Notes: generated from the letters alone by a model not told the origin. Shown: positions 1-11,639, numbered from the stretch's first letter. The stretch: DNA of 64,000 nucleotides from Gnetum montanum (GCA_015680685.1 MNCI01014407.1:189361-253360); one strand, 5' to 3'. Program-made: numbers and translations.

Positions 1-365
1 AGGAAGGAATGGTCGTCGAGCATCGGAGTTTCAAACGTTATCTTAGGGCCAAATATGAAACTGACCTTAACAACAGGGATTTTTAATTTGGGACCTTTCC
101 AAGAAAAAAAGAAATTTTGTAGAGCACATTCTTCACCAATGCCTTTCAAGTAAATAATATAATTCCTTGTTTGCTATTGTACTATCTTCCAATCTCTAGT
201 AAGGAATAATCTGGCACTTTAATTTTGTATCAAGAAGGCTTCAACATCATTTTATTTAACACTCAGCAACCCATAACTACATACTTCTAAATTTTTAAAC
301 ATACGATGTTTCAATTTTGGATAAAATAGTTCTACTGTTCCATGAAATGGCCAAATGTGCCAACA
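1..365 (-). repeat. Element A 3' LTR, partial
   Basis: Direct repeat of about 9690-10056 with matching ends: both copies stop at ...GTGCCAACA on the plus strand, which is TGTTGGCAC... on the coding strand. The rest of this LTR lies before position 1, so its full length cannot be compared. Confidence 0.92.
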
Positions 366-378
366 TTTCTGCCCTCTT
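366..378 (-). other. Element A polypurine tract
   Basis: On the minus strand the 13 bases AAGAGGGCAGAAA directly abut the TGTTGG start of the 3' LTR. This is where the plus-strand primer of an LTR retrotransposon should lie, and it fixes the LTR boundary at 365/366. Confidence 0.85.
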
Positions 379-599
379 AAAAGCTTAAAGAAACTTGTGC
401 AACCTCATTTCAAAACTTAAACATACTGAAATTTTCATTGAATTTTTACAGCTGAATGGAAATCTTTTTAGAGGAAAATTTCCATTTAACATAAGGTGTG
501 ATGGGACAAAAACCTCATTCCTAAGAAAAATAACAAACTGTACATTATCAAGTCCTTCATGGACTATTCTTGGGATGGAAACTGAATTGTGAGGATCAC

Positions 600-1076
600 C
601 CTAGTGGGAATCCTCATCTCTCTAACTGTTTCATAGGAAATTTCTGATGTGATGAAGGTGGTTCTGTTATTCTCTCGCTTGGTGGAGCTCTAACCTTGAT
701 CTACTGGAGCTTTCTCTTCAGCACTTTTCTCATTTTCTTTTTCGGATGAGCTCTTTTGTTCTTCTCCATTAGGTCCTTCATTTTCCTCTCAGGAGACAAA
801 AGCTTCTCCCCATCCCCATGATGACTCTTCAGTAGTTGGTTGCTCTTCTCCTTTTTCTTCTTCTTTGGAGCAATCTTGATATCGCCCCCAAACATTGGAA
901 TCTATATCCAAACCTCTAGTGAGAAAAGAAAATTCATCGAACAACCAAGCCATAAAAAGACACTCTTTTGGAGCTCCACAAGATCTAGCCTTTAGATAAG
1001 CCTTCAATACATGCTCAGGGCAACATCCCATCACATATGGAATAAAAGGGTTTCACATTGCTCTCTCAAACTCCAT
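600..1076 (-). pseudogene. Small extra ORF in the 3' region of element A, unknown product
   Basis: The frame starts at the ATG whose first base is 1076, hits a TGA eight codons in, reopens at the ATG at 1034 and stays open to about 789. Beyond that stop the same frame continues as E/K/S-rich sequence towards 600. The visible part has a Cys/Leu-rich start (MGCCPEHVLKAYLKARSCG), a middle ending GLDIDSNVWGRYQDC, then a strongly acidic tail. It lies after integrase and before the 3' LTR, the place where Athila/Tat elements often carry an additional ORF. A TATA box lies 70 bases upstream. I do not recognise the protein, and length and composition alone do not prove it was translated. Confidence 0.35.
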
Positions 1077-1145
1077 TAGGTCTCTCTAACTTTCACTACT
1101 CAATTTGAATTGAAAGATGAAGAAAACCTAAGCAATCTAACCCTC

Positions 1146-1155
1146 TTTTTATAGG
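1146..1155 (-). promoter_or_regulatory. TATA box upstream of element A extra ORF
   Basis: CCTATAAAAA on the minus strand, 70 bases upstream of the ATG at 1076. That spacing fits a plant core promoter with a short 5' leader. It is internal to the element, about 0.8 kb before the 3' LTR, and separate from the LTR TATA box at 8353-8365. Confidence 0.45.
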
Positions 1156-1432
1156 TGCTAAAAATTTAAAATCCCTCCAAATAAGTTTCCTTCTTTTTAG
1201 GCATTCCAACCATTTGTCACAATCCTTACTAAGTAGTGGATGAGTCACCTTCTTTACTTATCACAATTGTAGAATTTCACTTGTTTCACTTGTAGACTTC
1301 CACTTGCCTCACTTGAAGGAAAATTATTTTCTAATCTAAATAAAGCATAATTAAACATATTAATTGACACTATACTCCTAGTAATATTATACCTAATAGT
1401 GTATACATATATTATTTTGTGTAATGACATCT

Positions 1433-2744
1433 TCAAGTTGTATGCAATTGTCCCAAATAATGTTTTATATGTAAAACATTATATGGAAATTGCAATTCCA
1501 TGCCATCCAATGTTGATAACTTGTAAGTATCCTCTGACAATTGCTTTGTAATTTGAAAGGGACCAATCCATCTCGGGGTAAATTTATTTGGTTTCTTCAT
1601 ATTCCATAATAGGACAAGGTCCCCTATTTTGAAAGTTTTTTTCAGAACTTTCCTATCAAACCATCTTTTAACTTGAGAGGTATTCTGTAACAAATTATCC
1701 CTTGCTTTATCTACTTCAGCTTCTCTTTTAATAAGCAAAGTCATGAAACTTCTATCTTTATCAATTTTTTCACTATATCTTTGTACAAATTCAGAAGCTA
1801 AGCTTACAATCTTATTTTTAATTCTTGTTGGCAAACCATAAACTAAGTTATATGGTGATGTCCCAATAGCTTTCTTGAATCTAATTCGATCTGACCATGA
1901 CACGGATTGTAGAAAATTGATTCAATTTCTTGGGTTTCCATCCATTGATTTCTTGATATAAGCGATAAGATTTTTATTGGTGGATTCTACTAGGCCATTT
2001 CCTTGAGGATAATAATTTGATGAGGAAAATAAGAAAATGGATTTTTTAGATGCCCATCTGATAAACTCTTTGGATTTGAAGGCGGGTCCATTGTCTGACA
2101 CTAACACTTTGGGTAGACCAAATCTACTTAGAATATAGTCTTCTAGGAACTTAATCACATCTGATGCTGAACTTCCTCTTAGAGCCTTTGCTTCAGACCA
2201 TTTAGTGAAATAATCAGTAGTTGTGAGAATAAACTTGTGTCCAGCTTTTGAAGGAGTACTAGTACCAATAAAATCCAAACCCCATTGCTGAAATGGTTTA
2301 TCTGCAACCACTGGCTTTAAAGGGGCTCTAGCCCTTCTAATCTTAGGTCCATGAATTTAACATTTATAGCATTTTTGAATCTTTGAACTAATGTCTTGAT
2401 ACATGGAAGGCCAGTAATATTCATAGTGAAGTATATGTTGCATAGTCAATTTAGGGGATTCATAAAATAAAATTCAAATGGTCATGAAATTATTTCAAAA
2501 TGCAACTAATTTGATCATTATGAACACATTCCAATAAAACTCCCCGAAAATCCTTTCTATATAATATACCATATTTAACAACGAATCTTGCTCTTATGAA
2601 GAAAGATTTCTTTTGACTTGCAATTAAATTATTTGAGATTTTCCTTGTATTAAGAAATTTGAGAATTTCATCATACCAATTCTCTTCATGGGTGTCAAGT
2701 GTACATACTTCACTTTCTCTAATCATTAACTTGACTAATCCCAT
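1433..2744 (-). pseudogene. Element A integrase (broken)
   Basis: Retroviral-type integrase read right to left. The N-terminal zinc-binding region is at about 2744-2340, with the YYWPSMYQDI block and a CYKC pair. The catalytic core at 2311-1922 has all three acidic residues in context: GLDFIG, SDNGPAF and GLVEST. The C-terminal part is at 1903-1433, with TSPYNLVYG and the GDLVLLW and GPFQI blocks of the SH3-like domain. At least three in-frame stops interrupt it; the one at about 1920 leaves the frame unchanged. No chromodomain is visible after the SH3-like part, which fits the Athila/Tat side rather than chromoviruses. Confidence 0.9.
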
Positions 2745-2749
2745 TCCCT

Positions 2750-3330
2750 TGATTTTTTTGCATATTTCTAATGAAAATGTAAAACTTTACAACTTTATAA
2801 GCTATTTTCCTCTTTTTAATCCAATCTCATTTTGGGCTAGGAATCGCTTGACTGCAAGTTCAATTAGCATAATGTGGACTAATGAACTTTCCAAATAATA
2901 TTTAAAATGCTAAAGTGCTTTGATGACTACGAAAACTTGTTTCTCTAAGTCTGAATAATTTAATTCTGAACTTTTTAACTGATATCCAAAAAATCCAATT
3001 GGTTCATCTTGACCTTTATTATGCTTTTGTGTTAGAATGGCAACGATAGAATCATATGAAGCAAAAGAATATAACCAAAAATCTTCTTTAAGTCTAGGCT
3101 TTACCAAATATGGAGCCTCTTGTATAGCCTTTTTAATTTCTAATAAAGCTTTCTTTGACTCTGGTGTTTTCTCTACTTGGACATCCTTTTTTAGCATATG
3201 CATCAAAGGCTTGGTAATTTCAGTAAACTCGGGGATGAACTTTTTCACAAAGTTTATCTTTCCAAAAAAAAGATCTAAGAGATTTTTTACTTGTGGGATG
3301 CTTGATATTCTATACTGCTTGAATTCGGGA
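2750..3330 (-). pseudogene. Element A RT connection and gypsy-type RNase H (catalytic Asp lost)
   Basis: The segment begins with the thumb/connection motif FIPEFTEITKPL and continues into the gypsy RNase H. Where the family normally shows a D-A-S triplet, this copy reads F-A-S (in LYSFASYDSI), so the first catalytic aspartate is gone. The later SELNYSDLEKQVFVVIKAL block is well preserved. A second, apparently intact RNase H of another type lies upstream of RT in the same element. The missing Asp may therefore be an old feature of the lineage (a domain kept as structural connection) rather than random decay; that part is inference. Confidence 0.8.
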
Positions 3331-3389
3331 ATTGTCTATGGTAATTCCTTCTTGACATATCACATGGCCTAATAATCTTCCAGATTTAA

Positions 3390-4180
3390 CCCCAAAGATA
3401 CACTTCTTAGGATTTAATGAAATACAAAACTCACAACATCTGTCGAAAACTTGCTGGAGATGATTAATATGATCTTCTTTTTTTAAAAAAAAAATATTGT
3501 AATATCATCCAAATAAACCACCATGAATTTTCCTAACAAATCCTTAAATGCTAAATCCATTGCTCTTTGAAAAGTAGCTCTAGCATTTGACAATCCAAAT
3601 GGCATTCTTTGGTAACCAAAAGTTCCCCATTTGGTAATAAATGATGTTTTGTATCTATCATTCTTATCTACCACGATTTGATTATAACCTGAGAAACCAT
3701 CTAAGAAAGAGTATACTTGACAACCTGAGACTTTAATCAGCATCTCATCAATTCTTGGAAGTGTATACTTATCCTTTTTTGAAGCATCATTTAGATTTCT
3801 AAAGTCTACACAAAGCCTTATATCACCATTTTTCTTCCTCACTGGAATAAGGTCAGCGAGCCATGTCAAATATCATATCAGATATATGATTCGAGCTTGT
3901 AACAACTTCTTGATTTCGGCTTCCATAGCTAGTTCAAACGATGGATTAAATTTCCTTTGTTTTTGCTGGACTATTCTACAATCTTCTATTAAAGGAATTT
4001 TATGTGTCATCACATCTTGCCTAAAAGCTTTAAGATCATCATAAGACCAAGCAAAATTGTCCAAATTATTTCTTAGACATGATAACAAGTCTTGCTTGAA
4101 ACTCGAATCTCTTTCATTGGTAACATTCAACATCTTTGGCATCTTGTCTAATCCAAAATTTACTACCTCAAAAGCTTGAC
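3390..4180 (-). pseudogene. Element A reverse transcriptase (broken)
   Basis: Ty3/gypsy RT. The N-terminal part around 4150-3873 ends in the EIKKLLQARII block. A single in-frame TGA near 3871 separates it from the core (3869-3483), which carries LIPVRKKNG, CVDFRNLN, FLDGFSGYNQI, the FGLSNA block and the catalytic YLDD. After YLDD a run of about ten T on the coding strand shifts the frame. The residues of the active site are present, so this copy looks inactivated only by stops and the homopolymer shift. Confidence 0.93.
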
Positions 4181-4439
4181 TATCTGAGTTTTGTATATCC
4201 TTTCCAGTAAGTAAATTTTTCTTCAACTCATGTTCTAAGTCAATCATCATTTTTGGAATGAAATTAGCTTTGGAGTTTAATGAAATTTCGGGTATCACTT
4301 GACCCTCAAATTCTTGTTTGTTCTTCATAAATCTTAGTACTTGATCATTGTCTTCAAATACTTGTAAATGTATTATATTATCTGGTACTAATGGCTGATT
4401 TTCTTCTTCAATCATGACATCTTTGTAACTCTCTATTAT

Positions 4440-4959
4440 TTGCATATCCAATGTTGAAGTTGCCTTTGCCAAATCATCTTCTATAAGATTCTCTGCTCTG
4501 TTTATATGCTCTATTTGGCAATGTTGAAATTGATTTAACATCTTACAAGAAAGTTGCTCTATAAGGTATTAAGAATGAACTCTTTATGACACAGTTACCC
4601 TTTACTTGTTCATAGACTAATCTTGAGTCTCCTTTTATAGTGATTACTCTGATCTTTTTGTCTAGAGCTATTCTCATACCAATACATAAAGCTTCATACT
4701 CAGCCTTGTTGTTAGTACAAGGGAAAGATAGATGAATTGCTTTGATAATTTCAAGTGAATCCTTCTTTAATATAACTATACCAACTCCTGCACCTTTTGA
4801 ATTACATGAACCATCAAAGTATAATTCCCATTTATCCTTATTCTTTGAGTGTTCTTTTTCAGAACTATAATTTTCTTGGAGTGTACAAATTTTGTTTTCA
4901 ACACCTCCTTTTTCAACCATTTTACTTTTTCTATTTGAAGTAATGTTATCAATCATCAA
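4440..4959 (-). pseudogene. Element A archaeal-type RNase H (aRNH), located upstream of RT
   Basis: The domain shows the classical RNase H signature: WELYFDGSC with the first Asp, then NNKAEYEALCIGM with the Glu, then IKGDSRLVYEQ with the second Asp, and after a one-base frameshift near 4550 the C-terminal EHINRAENL...DDLA block with the last Asp. This pattern is the archaeal/plant-type RNase H known as a second RNase H in Tat-clade Ty3/gypsy elements. Here it lies between protease and RT, not between the gypsy RNase H and integrase as in the Ogre/Retand order I know best. A 100-140 residue linker follows before RT. Confidence 0.85.
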
Positions 4960-5007
4960 AGGTTCACTATAGATGTATATCTGATTTGGTTCTCCTTTCC
5001 AAGGTAG

Positions 5008-5526
5008 TCACATGTGAGAATAATCTGTTGATATGTAACCTGAGAAATTCTTGCTCGAACTTCTACTTAATAAGAGACTATGTGAATCTGGTATATCAGC
5101 CACTTGAATAGTTACTCTACTTTTGATGTGGGGTTCAAAAGCAATTTCCAATAGAACATTTGGTAATTGACCCACAATCTTCACTCTACTTTTATCCACT
5201 TAAACAATCTTTTTATTTGATTTTTCAGGAATCAAACCAAGTTTCTTACATATAGATAATGGCATTATAGTAGACGTAGCTCCAGAATCAATCAAAAAAT
5301 TATGTAAGTACTTATCTTTCAATTTCATTGTCAAAAGGAAAGGAGGAGCTTCCTTATCATATGAAGTCTTTAATTTCTCATCATTATGAGACACATAACT
5401 TAACTCTGATTCTCTAACTCTCCTTTTACCTTTAATGAAGTCTAAAGCCTTTCTTTGCTGATCTCCAATTTGAAGAAACTGATTAAAGATAATATTAGCC
5501 TTGACATGTTTAAGGTCTTTAATCAA
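5008..5526 (-). pseudogene. Element A aspartic protease
   Basis: Retropepsin-type domain with the active-site block FLIDSGATSTIMP and the following KKLGL segment, then after an in-frame TAA near 5200 the flap/C-terminal part with LPNVLLEIAF and SLLLSRSSSKNFSGYISTDYSHM. A second in-frame TGA at about 5007 falls where tryptophan is expected. The catalytic Asp-Ser-Gly is intact. It separates gag upstream from the aRNH downstream. Confidence 0.88.
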
Positions 5527-5600
5527 ATCATACTCTCGATCACCAATAAAGCTTGGTCTCTTTATCCATTTATTAAAAGACTGATTTGGAGTGCTTTGCT

Positions 5601-6967
5601 CTACTTAATTGTCTTTACCTTTATTCTTATCTCTCCTATTTGGTTCAAACGTTTTTCTCTTAGTAGATGGATTAGTAATAACATTTGGGGGTCTAGAAGT
5701 AGTTGATCTTTCTTTTGATCGAAGATTATATCCATTTCCTCATTGTTATTGCATTTTGCATCTGAAGACATATCTTCTTCAGAACTTGATAGAGAGGAAG
5801 TATCACTAGATCCATTGCTAGAAGATTTACTTGCATAATGAACACTATATAACTCATTATCAGATTCAATATCAAGAAAGTTGAACATAATTAGGTCACT
5901 TTCATCCTCATCTTTTGCTAACTTAGTGTCTTGATGTTTATGCTTTCTATTTTTCCTTTCTTCCTTGATATTAACTCTTGCCAAGGCTTTTTCAAGCTTT
6001 ACTATTTTGTTAGACATATCTCTCATTAATTGTCCTTTTTCAGATTCTACTCTTTCATGTCTTTGCTCTATATTAACATGAGATGGACCTGGTAAAGATT
6101 TAGATTGAGCAAAATCTTGCTTAGGAATCATAACTCTTTCTTCTCTTTTTTGAATTGCGATATTTTCTTCAGGATTCAAATTCAACTATTTTTCGAATTG
6201 TATAGCTTCATTAAAGTAGTTATTTAGTGTAGTTAAGTTTGGAGTTCTCCTTAACCAAATTGAAATGTTGGGGTTGACAGCCTTAAGATAAGTTTCTTTA
6301 AGCATTTCTTCTGATGGTCTATATTGTCTTTGGAAAAGTCCACAAATTCGTTGAAACTTGATGTTAAAATCTCTAATTGACTCTTTAACTCCTTGCTTAG
6401 CTTGTATTAGCCCACAGTATAGTTGTTGTTGATCTAACTGATTATCAAACTGGGCTAAGAAAAGGTTCTTCATGTCATCCCAACTTGTAATACTATTACT
6501 TGGTAAGTTTGAATACCAAATCTGAGCCATATCCTTTAGATTTGATACAAACAACCTACAAGCTTGATCTTCATGTTGAATATTTGCATGAGCTAAAGCT
6601 AACTCAAACATGTGAATATATTCTTCAGCTAAATAAGCTTTTCCAGAATTGAAATGCTCAGGCAAATATTTGTAAACTAGCTTAGGAATATCATTGTAAT
6701 TCTGAAATCCTAATGGTGTAACTCTTTGCCAAGGATTTGCCATCCTATTCCTTTGAATAATTGAACTCTTAGAATTTTTAGATCTTCTCTTATGAATTGA
6801 TAAACTAGATATAATGGGTGATCTTCTTGATCTTCTAGTTTTACTCCACTACTTGTTCCTAATTCAAAAAATTTCTTTGTTTCTTCTTCTGATGAAGAAT
6901 CAGTCTTAGAATCTAGAATATCTTTTGAAACTTTTAAACTTTCCAAACTATCAATCTTCTTGGTCAT
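5601..6967 (-). pseudogene. Element A gag
   Basis: Three consecutive open segments. 6967-6710 gives a Ser/Glu-rich N-terminus. 6743-6186 gives the Retrotrans_gag-type capsid region (MANPWQRVTPLGF..., then RLFVSNLKDMAQIWY and the LFLAQFDNQ block). 6185-5601 gives a charged, low-complexity C-terminal region rich in Ser, Asp and Glu. A frameshift joins the first two, and a single in-frame TAG joins the last two. I see no CCHC zinc knuckle in any frame of the C-terminal part, so nucleic-acid binding would have to rest on the basic stretch REERKNRKHKHQD. Confidence 0.82.
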
Positions 6968-7684
6968 GAACTGAAAATAGTATCTAATTTCTTAAGCCTT
7001 TATAGTAACAAAGAATTGTTGATGTGCTAAAATTATAAGGCTTATGAACTTAAAGGCTAAATTTTCTGCCCTCCTTCTAGCACTAAAAGAACTGTTGGCG
7101 ACCGTTTGGGATGCGACCGCCAACGAGTGTCTTCAAATAGGATTTAGGTGCTCATTGGTCTCTGGCAACACCAAGGCCCAGATACCTCCAAATAGACTCA
7201 GTAGTTAATGCGAGTATGTGTGTGTGCTGTTATGGTGTATGGTTGTGAAAAATGAAACAATTGCATTGTGTGTAAACTACAAATGACTTATCTTAAAGAG
7301 ATTCAGCCAACTTTGCCAAGTACCGTGAGTTGTTGAAAGTTTCTATTTTGTTTAATTGCCTAGTCTACGTGGTCCTTATAATACCTACTTGTAACAAATA
7401 AAATTCTGCAAAAAAATTTGAGCACAACTCTGCGAATCTAGTTCTAATTTTCCCCAGAGAAAGAGATAGTTCCACAAGAAAACTAGAAATAGAGCCAGAT
7501 TCGATGGAAATAGATAGAAAAGAAAGCAGATTTGTGTAGACCTCAAATATTTAAACAAGGTAAAATGACATGAGTAAACACTTCGCAATAAAGCTATCCC
7601 AAATTCAATATCTACGAATTGTTCAAACTTCCAAGGGTCAAATAAGAAATTTCTTCAAGACAATCCTACTATGCTACCAAAAAT
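6968..7684 (-). other. Element A 5' leader with candidate primer binding site at 7662-7679
   Basis: Noncoding leader between the 5' LTR and gag. On the coding strand the LTR ends GCAACA, followed by the five bases ATTTT and then TGGTAGCATAGTAGG. The TGGTA start is what a tRNA ending TACCA would pair with, but beyond that it does not match the initiator-Met type (TGGTATCAGAG), so the tRNA is unassigned. Nothing else is recognised in the leader. Confidence 0.55.
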
Positions 7685-10056
7685 TGTTGCATAAACTATC
7701 ACGTACGAGACTCCATTTTGGCTAGATAATGGACGTCAACAATTGCATTCAAAAGAAGCTTCGAAAAACTTGACAATTTTTGATTGAAATACCACAGAGA
7801 TTTACTTTAAAGGTAAAAAGAAGCTATTCTGGTCCCATCAAAATACCAAAGATTTTCTGAACCCTCTTGACTATTGAATCATTCAACGCATGACTACAAG
7901 TAGAGGCTCTCTTACAACGATCTCAATAGTAGTTCCTATACGTTGCACAATAACAAAATTTACTACTAAAATACTCTTAAGGCTTTTAAAAAGAAGCGCT
8001 TCTATGGAAAAATTTTAGCAGATATTTTCTATCGGGTAACAAGAACAATAAGAGCAATCTAAAAATCCCAAAATTACTTGCCAAGGATGATACTATCTAA
8101 ACCAATAGCTAAAAAATTAAAAAAAAAACAAAAATAAAACATAACTCACAGGACTATGACAAAGAGGCTGAAATCTTTTCTTTAGCAAGTCATCTTACAA
8201 GCAATCTTTCACACTTTCTTTGTACAAATGCTCTTCTCCCAAGACTCAAAGTGTGTCCCCAAGTGAGAGCCCAAATGCTAGCTAGTAGCCATCCAAAGTG
8301 TGATGTATCAAGTCTTCTCCAAAATCTCCCCCTTTTTTGTGTTCCTTGAAGTCCCTTTTATAGGGTTCAAAGGTAGTTACATCCAAAATATCTTTGCTAA
8401 CTTCTCTCCCAAGTAACTTGCCCAATTAACTTAGGAAGTTAGGAGAAATATTGCAAATATTACTTTTGTGAATAATGAAAATAAAACCAATAGCTCTATA
8501 TAATTGTTTAAAATTATAGCTCCAATAACTTTTCATTTTTACTTTCTTAAAATTTTTAAGAATACTATTGAAGCCCTTAGTAATTTTATGAACAAGGTGA
8601 TGGTATAATATCTACCTTGGTGTAGACGTTGATGGTAGCTAATCTATGTAAATTTATATAAATAATTTATCTGCACTTGCACCCGTATAAAAGTGGCTGG
8701 AAACAAAAATGTAAATCCCAAAAATTAGGTCTGAATGTGAAGGTGCCAGGCCTGGAACTGCCAGCAAATATTTCCAAAATATCCCACCCTGCCAAAAATC
8801 GTTATCAACCGCCACCATGGAAGAAGGCTCTGCTGCTGCATCTGACATCATTGCCGTGTGGTTTTCAGTTGCTAAAGAGAGGAGGAGAAGGATTTTTCTT
8901 GAAAAACGATGTGCTGAATAGATGGTTCTGAACATAGGGTTTCAGTTGCTTGGAATTTTTTGTTTTGTCCCAAATTTGCTTAGGGCTTCCTGCTTTTTTT
9001 TTGAATCATCTTCTAAATCACCACCATTCTTATTGATTGTGGAGCTAGGGGTGAACGTATCATGGATATACATCCAACAAAACCACAGGAACCTTCATCA
9101 TGTCATTATAACTACCACAACCTCTAGAGCCATCACAACTTGCACAACTGGAACCACCACAGCTTCCAAAACTGGAAATGAAACTGGGGTTTCAACAAAA
9201 TGTGACTCCTTTCTGTGTATATTATGTGTGGAAGAGGGTTTTGATTTTTTTTATATCTCCCTGCATTTATGGAAAAGAGGTTTCGTGCCCCAAGGACTTG
9301 GTTATGCCCATCGTGATGGCAGTTTTCGCGGTGCCCGTCTGCACCGTGATAAATATCGTGTGGCTGGCAGTTTTGCACTTTTACTACTCTGGTAAAGGCG
9401 TGATTTTTTAGGAACTCCGCGATTAGGAATAGACTGAAATTTTATTTGCATCTCCATTGAAACCCGTTGATCATCCACATTATTTGCATCTCCTTCGCCT
9501 TCACCTCCACTGATATCATCTCTACTTGTATGTGCATTTTCTCCACGGCCATTGCCGTGTTCAGTAGGTGTATGGTGTCAGGAATCGATGGTCCAACTGT
9601 AGTCTCCTTCTCCTCTCACTCTCATTGTTGCATACTCTTCAGGACGACAGAGGCACTACTGATTTTTATTTTTATTTTTTGATTTTTGCAAGGTAGAAAT
9701 GGTCGTCGAGAATCGGAGTTTCAAACGTTATCTTAGGGCCAAATATGAAACCAAGCTTAACAATAGGGATTTTCAATTTGGGACCTTTCCAAAAAGAAAT
9801 TTTTTTTTTGTAGAGCACATTCTTCACCAATGCCTTTCAAGTAAATAATATAATTCCTTGTTTGCTATTGTACTATCTTCCAATCTCCAATAAGGAATAA
9901 TGTAGCACTTTAATTTTGTATGAAGAAGGCTTCAACATCATTTTATTTAACACTCATCAACCCATAACTACATACTTCTAAATTTTTAAACATATGATGT
10001 TTCAATTTTGGATAAAATAGTTCTACTATTCCATGAAATGGCCAAATGTGCCAACA
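7685..10056 (-). repeat. Element A 5' LTR (2372 bp)
   Basis: Bounded by TGTTGC on the left and CCAACA on the right of the plus strand, giving short TGTTG/CAACA terminal inverted repeats. The outer 365 bases match the 3' LTR at 1-365. A TATA box lies at 8353-8365 on the minus strand, which would make U3 about 1.7 kb and R/U5 about 0.65 kb. Open frames of 60-157 codons inside it (for example 8922-9395) show no conserved domain and are treated as chance. Confidence 0.88.
8353..8365 (-). promoter_or_regulatory. Element A LTR TATA box
   Basis: CCCTATAAAAGGG on the minus strand, in the expected orientation to drive the element. It places the transcription start near 8325. Confidence 0.6.
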
Positions 10057-10058
10057 GT

Positions 10059-10490
10059 AGCATTGTGGGTGCTCAACTGAACTATACCACCACCGAGAAA
10101 TAATTGATGGAAGTGGTGTTTTCCTTGGATAAATTTTGGCACTATGTACTTGGATACGAGGTGTTTGTGCACACAGACCATAGTGCTATCCGGTTCTTGA
10201 TGAACAAACCAACAATGAGCCCCTGCATAATCTGGTGGCTAGTGATTCTTTAGGAGTTTGATTTGACCATGGTAGACATAAAGGGGACTAAGAATGTGGT
10301 CGCTGACCACTTATCTCAGTTACGATGGGATGACGCAAAAGAGGAGGAGCCTTTATCCAACGAATTTTCAGATGAACTCCTCTTCACAGGCGTCATTGAT
10401 CCTCAAGCACCCAAGGAATCTTCTTGGTTCAACTGCATCCTCACTTACCTTACAACCTAGGAGCTGCCAAAAGAATGGAACCATCGGAAG
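10059..10490 (+). pseudogene. Element B gypsy RNase H, 5' end removed by element A
   Basis: The reading frame starting at 10059 opens with GAQLNYTTTEK, passes a TAA, then reads VFSLDKFWHYVLGYEVFVHTDHSAIRF, the hallmark late half of the gypsy RNase H including the HTDH block. The frame continues through DIKGTKNVVADHLSQL (the last catalytic-site region) into the RNase H-integrase linker. The early half with the first catalytic Asp lies on the other side of element A. Confidence 0.88.
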
Positions 10491-11635
10491 AAACAACAGT
10501 TTCTCCATAAGGCCAAGCATTTCATGGAAATCAACGGCCACCTCTACAAGGTGTGCACAAATGGCTTGGTTTGAAGGTGTGTCCCTGATGCTGATACACT
10601 ACGCATCCTCCAAGATGCTCATGAGGGCCCTTGTGGGGGCCACTATGCTGGACGCAAAATGGCCATTAAAATCCTGCTTGTAGGGTATTATTGGCTTACA
10701 CTTTTCAGGGATGCATAATGGTTTGGCCGCTCTTGCGAATGATGCCAAAGAGATGGTGGGATGAAAGCACAGTTGGACGGACCTCAACAGTGGATCCAGC
10801 CACTAGAGCCCTTTGACATCTGGGGTATCGACTTCATGGGGCCCATCACCCCCTTATCAAACAAAAAGACATATATCATCATGGTGGTGGAATACTGTAC
10901 AAAGTGGGTAGAAGCGGCAGTCATCGTCAACTGTTCTTCCAACACCATCGCACAATTTGTCTAGCAACAAATCGTTACCAGGTTTGGAGTGCCTCACGCA
11001 CTCATTTCTGACAATGGAACTTATTTCACAGGGGTTACTTTTCGAAAACTTATGCAATGCTTAGGGGTAACACATAAATTCATAACACCTTATCACCCCC
11101 AAGCCAACGAGCAGGCCGAAGTCACAAATAGGGAAATCACCAAGATCCTTACACGAACAATTAACAATTATAGGAGGGATTGGAGTACCAAGCTCAATGA
11201 TGTCCTATGGGCCTATCTCTTCACTTGGAAACTTCCTGTAGGGTACTCTCCCTATGAGTTAGTGTACGAAAAGTTTCCAACACTTCCAATCCAAGCAGAA
11301 CTCCAGACACTATCCACCACCTATGACCTCGGTCTTGACCTACCGCTAGCATAATGAGAACGATTAATCAATTTAAGTGTGCTAGATGAGAACCGATTAG
11401 TGGCCCTATTTTCCAATGAAACCCACAAGGCCTATAACAAGAAATGACATGATCTTAGGATTCAGAAGGTCACATTTCGATGTAGAGACAAGGTATTGTA
11501 TTGGAATCCCTCACATGTATTCCAATCGACAAAGTTTTAGATGCTATGGGAGGGACCTTATATTATCTCTGAAACCTTCCCATCCGGGGCCTTACTCATC
11601 CACAAACCTGGGGATCCCACTAGAACATAGTTGAT
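10491..11635 (+). pseudogene. Element B integrase (nonsense codons only)
   Basis: Same frame as the RNase H. The HHCC region has HEGPCGGHYAGRK, the YYW block and a C-x-x-C pair (second spacer residue now a stop). The core shows DIWGIDFMGP (Asp), LISDNGTYF (Asp) and QAEVTNREI (Glu), then WSTKLNDVLWAY and GYSPYELVYEK, and a C-terminal WEGPYIISE block with the KPGDP end. The DIWGIDFMGP context resembles Athila-type integrases. About ten in-frame stops are present, and no frameshift. Confidence 0.9.
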
Positions 11636-11639
11636 CAAC

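Larger units (their letters stand above)
1..10056 (-). mobile_element. Element A: Ty3/gypsy LTR retrotransposon (3' LTR cut by window start)
   Basis: The element reads right to left. The 5' LTR is 7685-10056, the internal region 366-7684, and the 3' LTR is cut by the window edge (1-365). The LTR copies at 1-365 and about 9690-10056 are direct repeats differing by about 16 substitutions and one A/T-run length change, counted by eye (roughly 4-5%). LTR ends are TGTTGG and GCAACA on the coding strand. The internal region encodes, in order, gag, protease, an archaeal-type RNase H, RT, a gypsy RNase H and integrase, all broken by stops and a few frameshifts. The base after its right LTR falls inside the RNase H of element B, so A inserted into B. 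The expected 5-bp target duplication would be GTAGC (10057-10061); its partner lies before the window. Confidence 0.93.

Noticed and set aside
7090-7125. TGGCGGTCGC sequence near 7100 as the element A primer binding site
   Set aside because: It lies 560 bases inside the leader, far from the LTR end at 7684/7685, which has its own TGG-type candidate.
8654-9682. Cluster of ORFs up to 157 codons in a GC-richer zone
   Set aside because: They lie inside the element A 5' LTR, overlap in several frames and strands, and show no domain. The other LTR copy is not available to test conservation.
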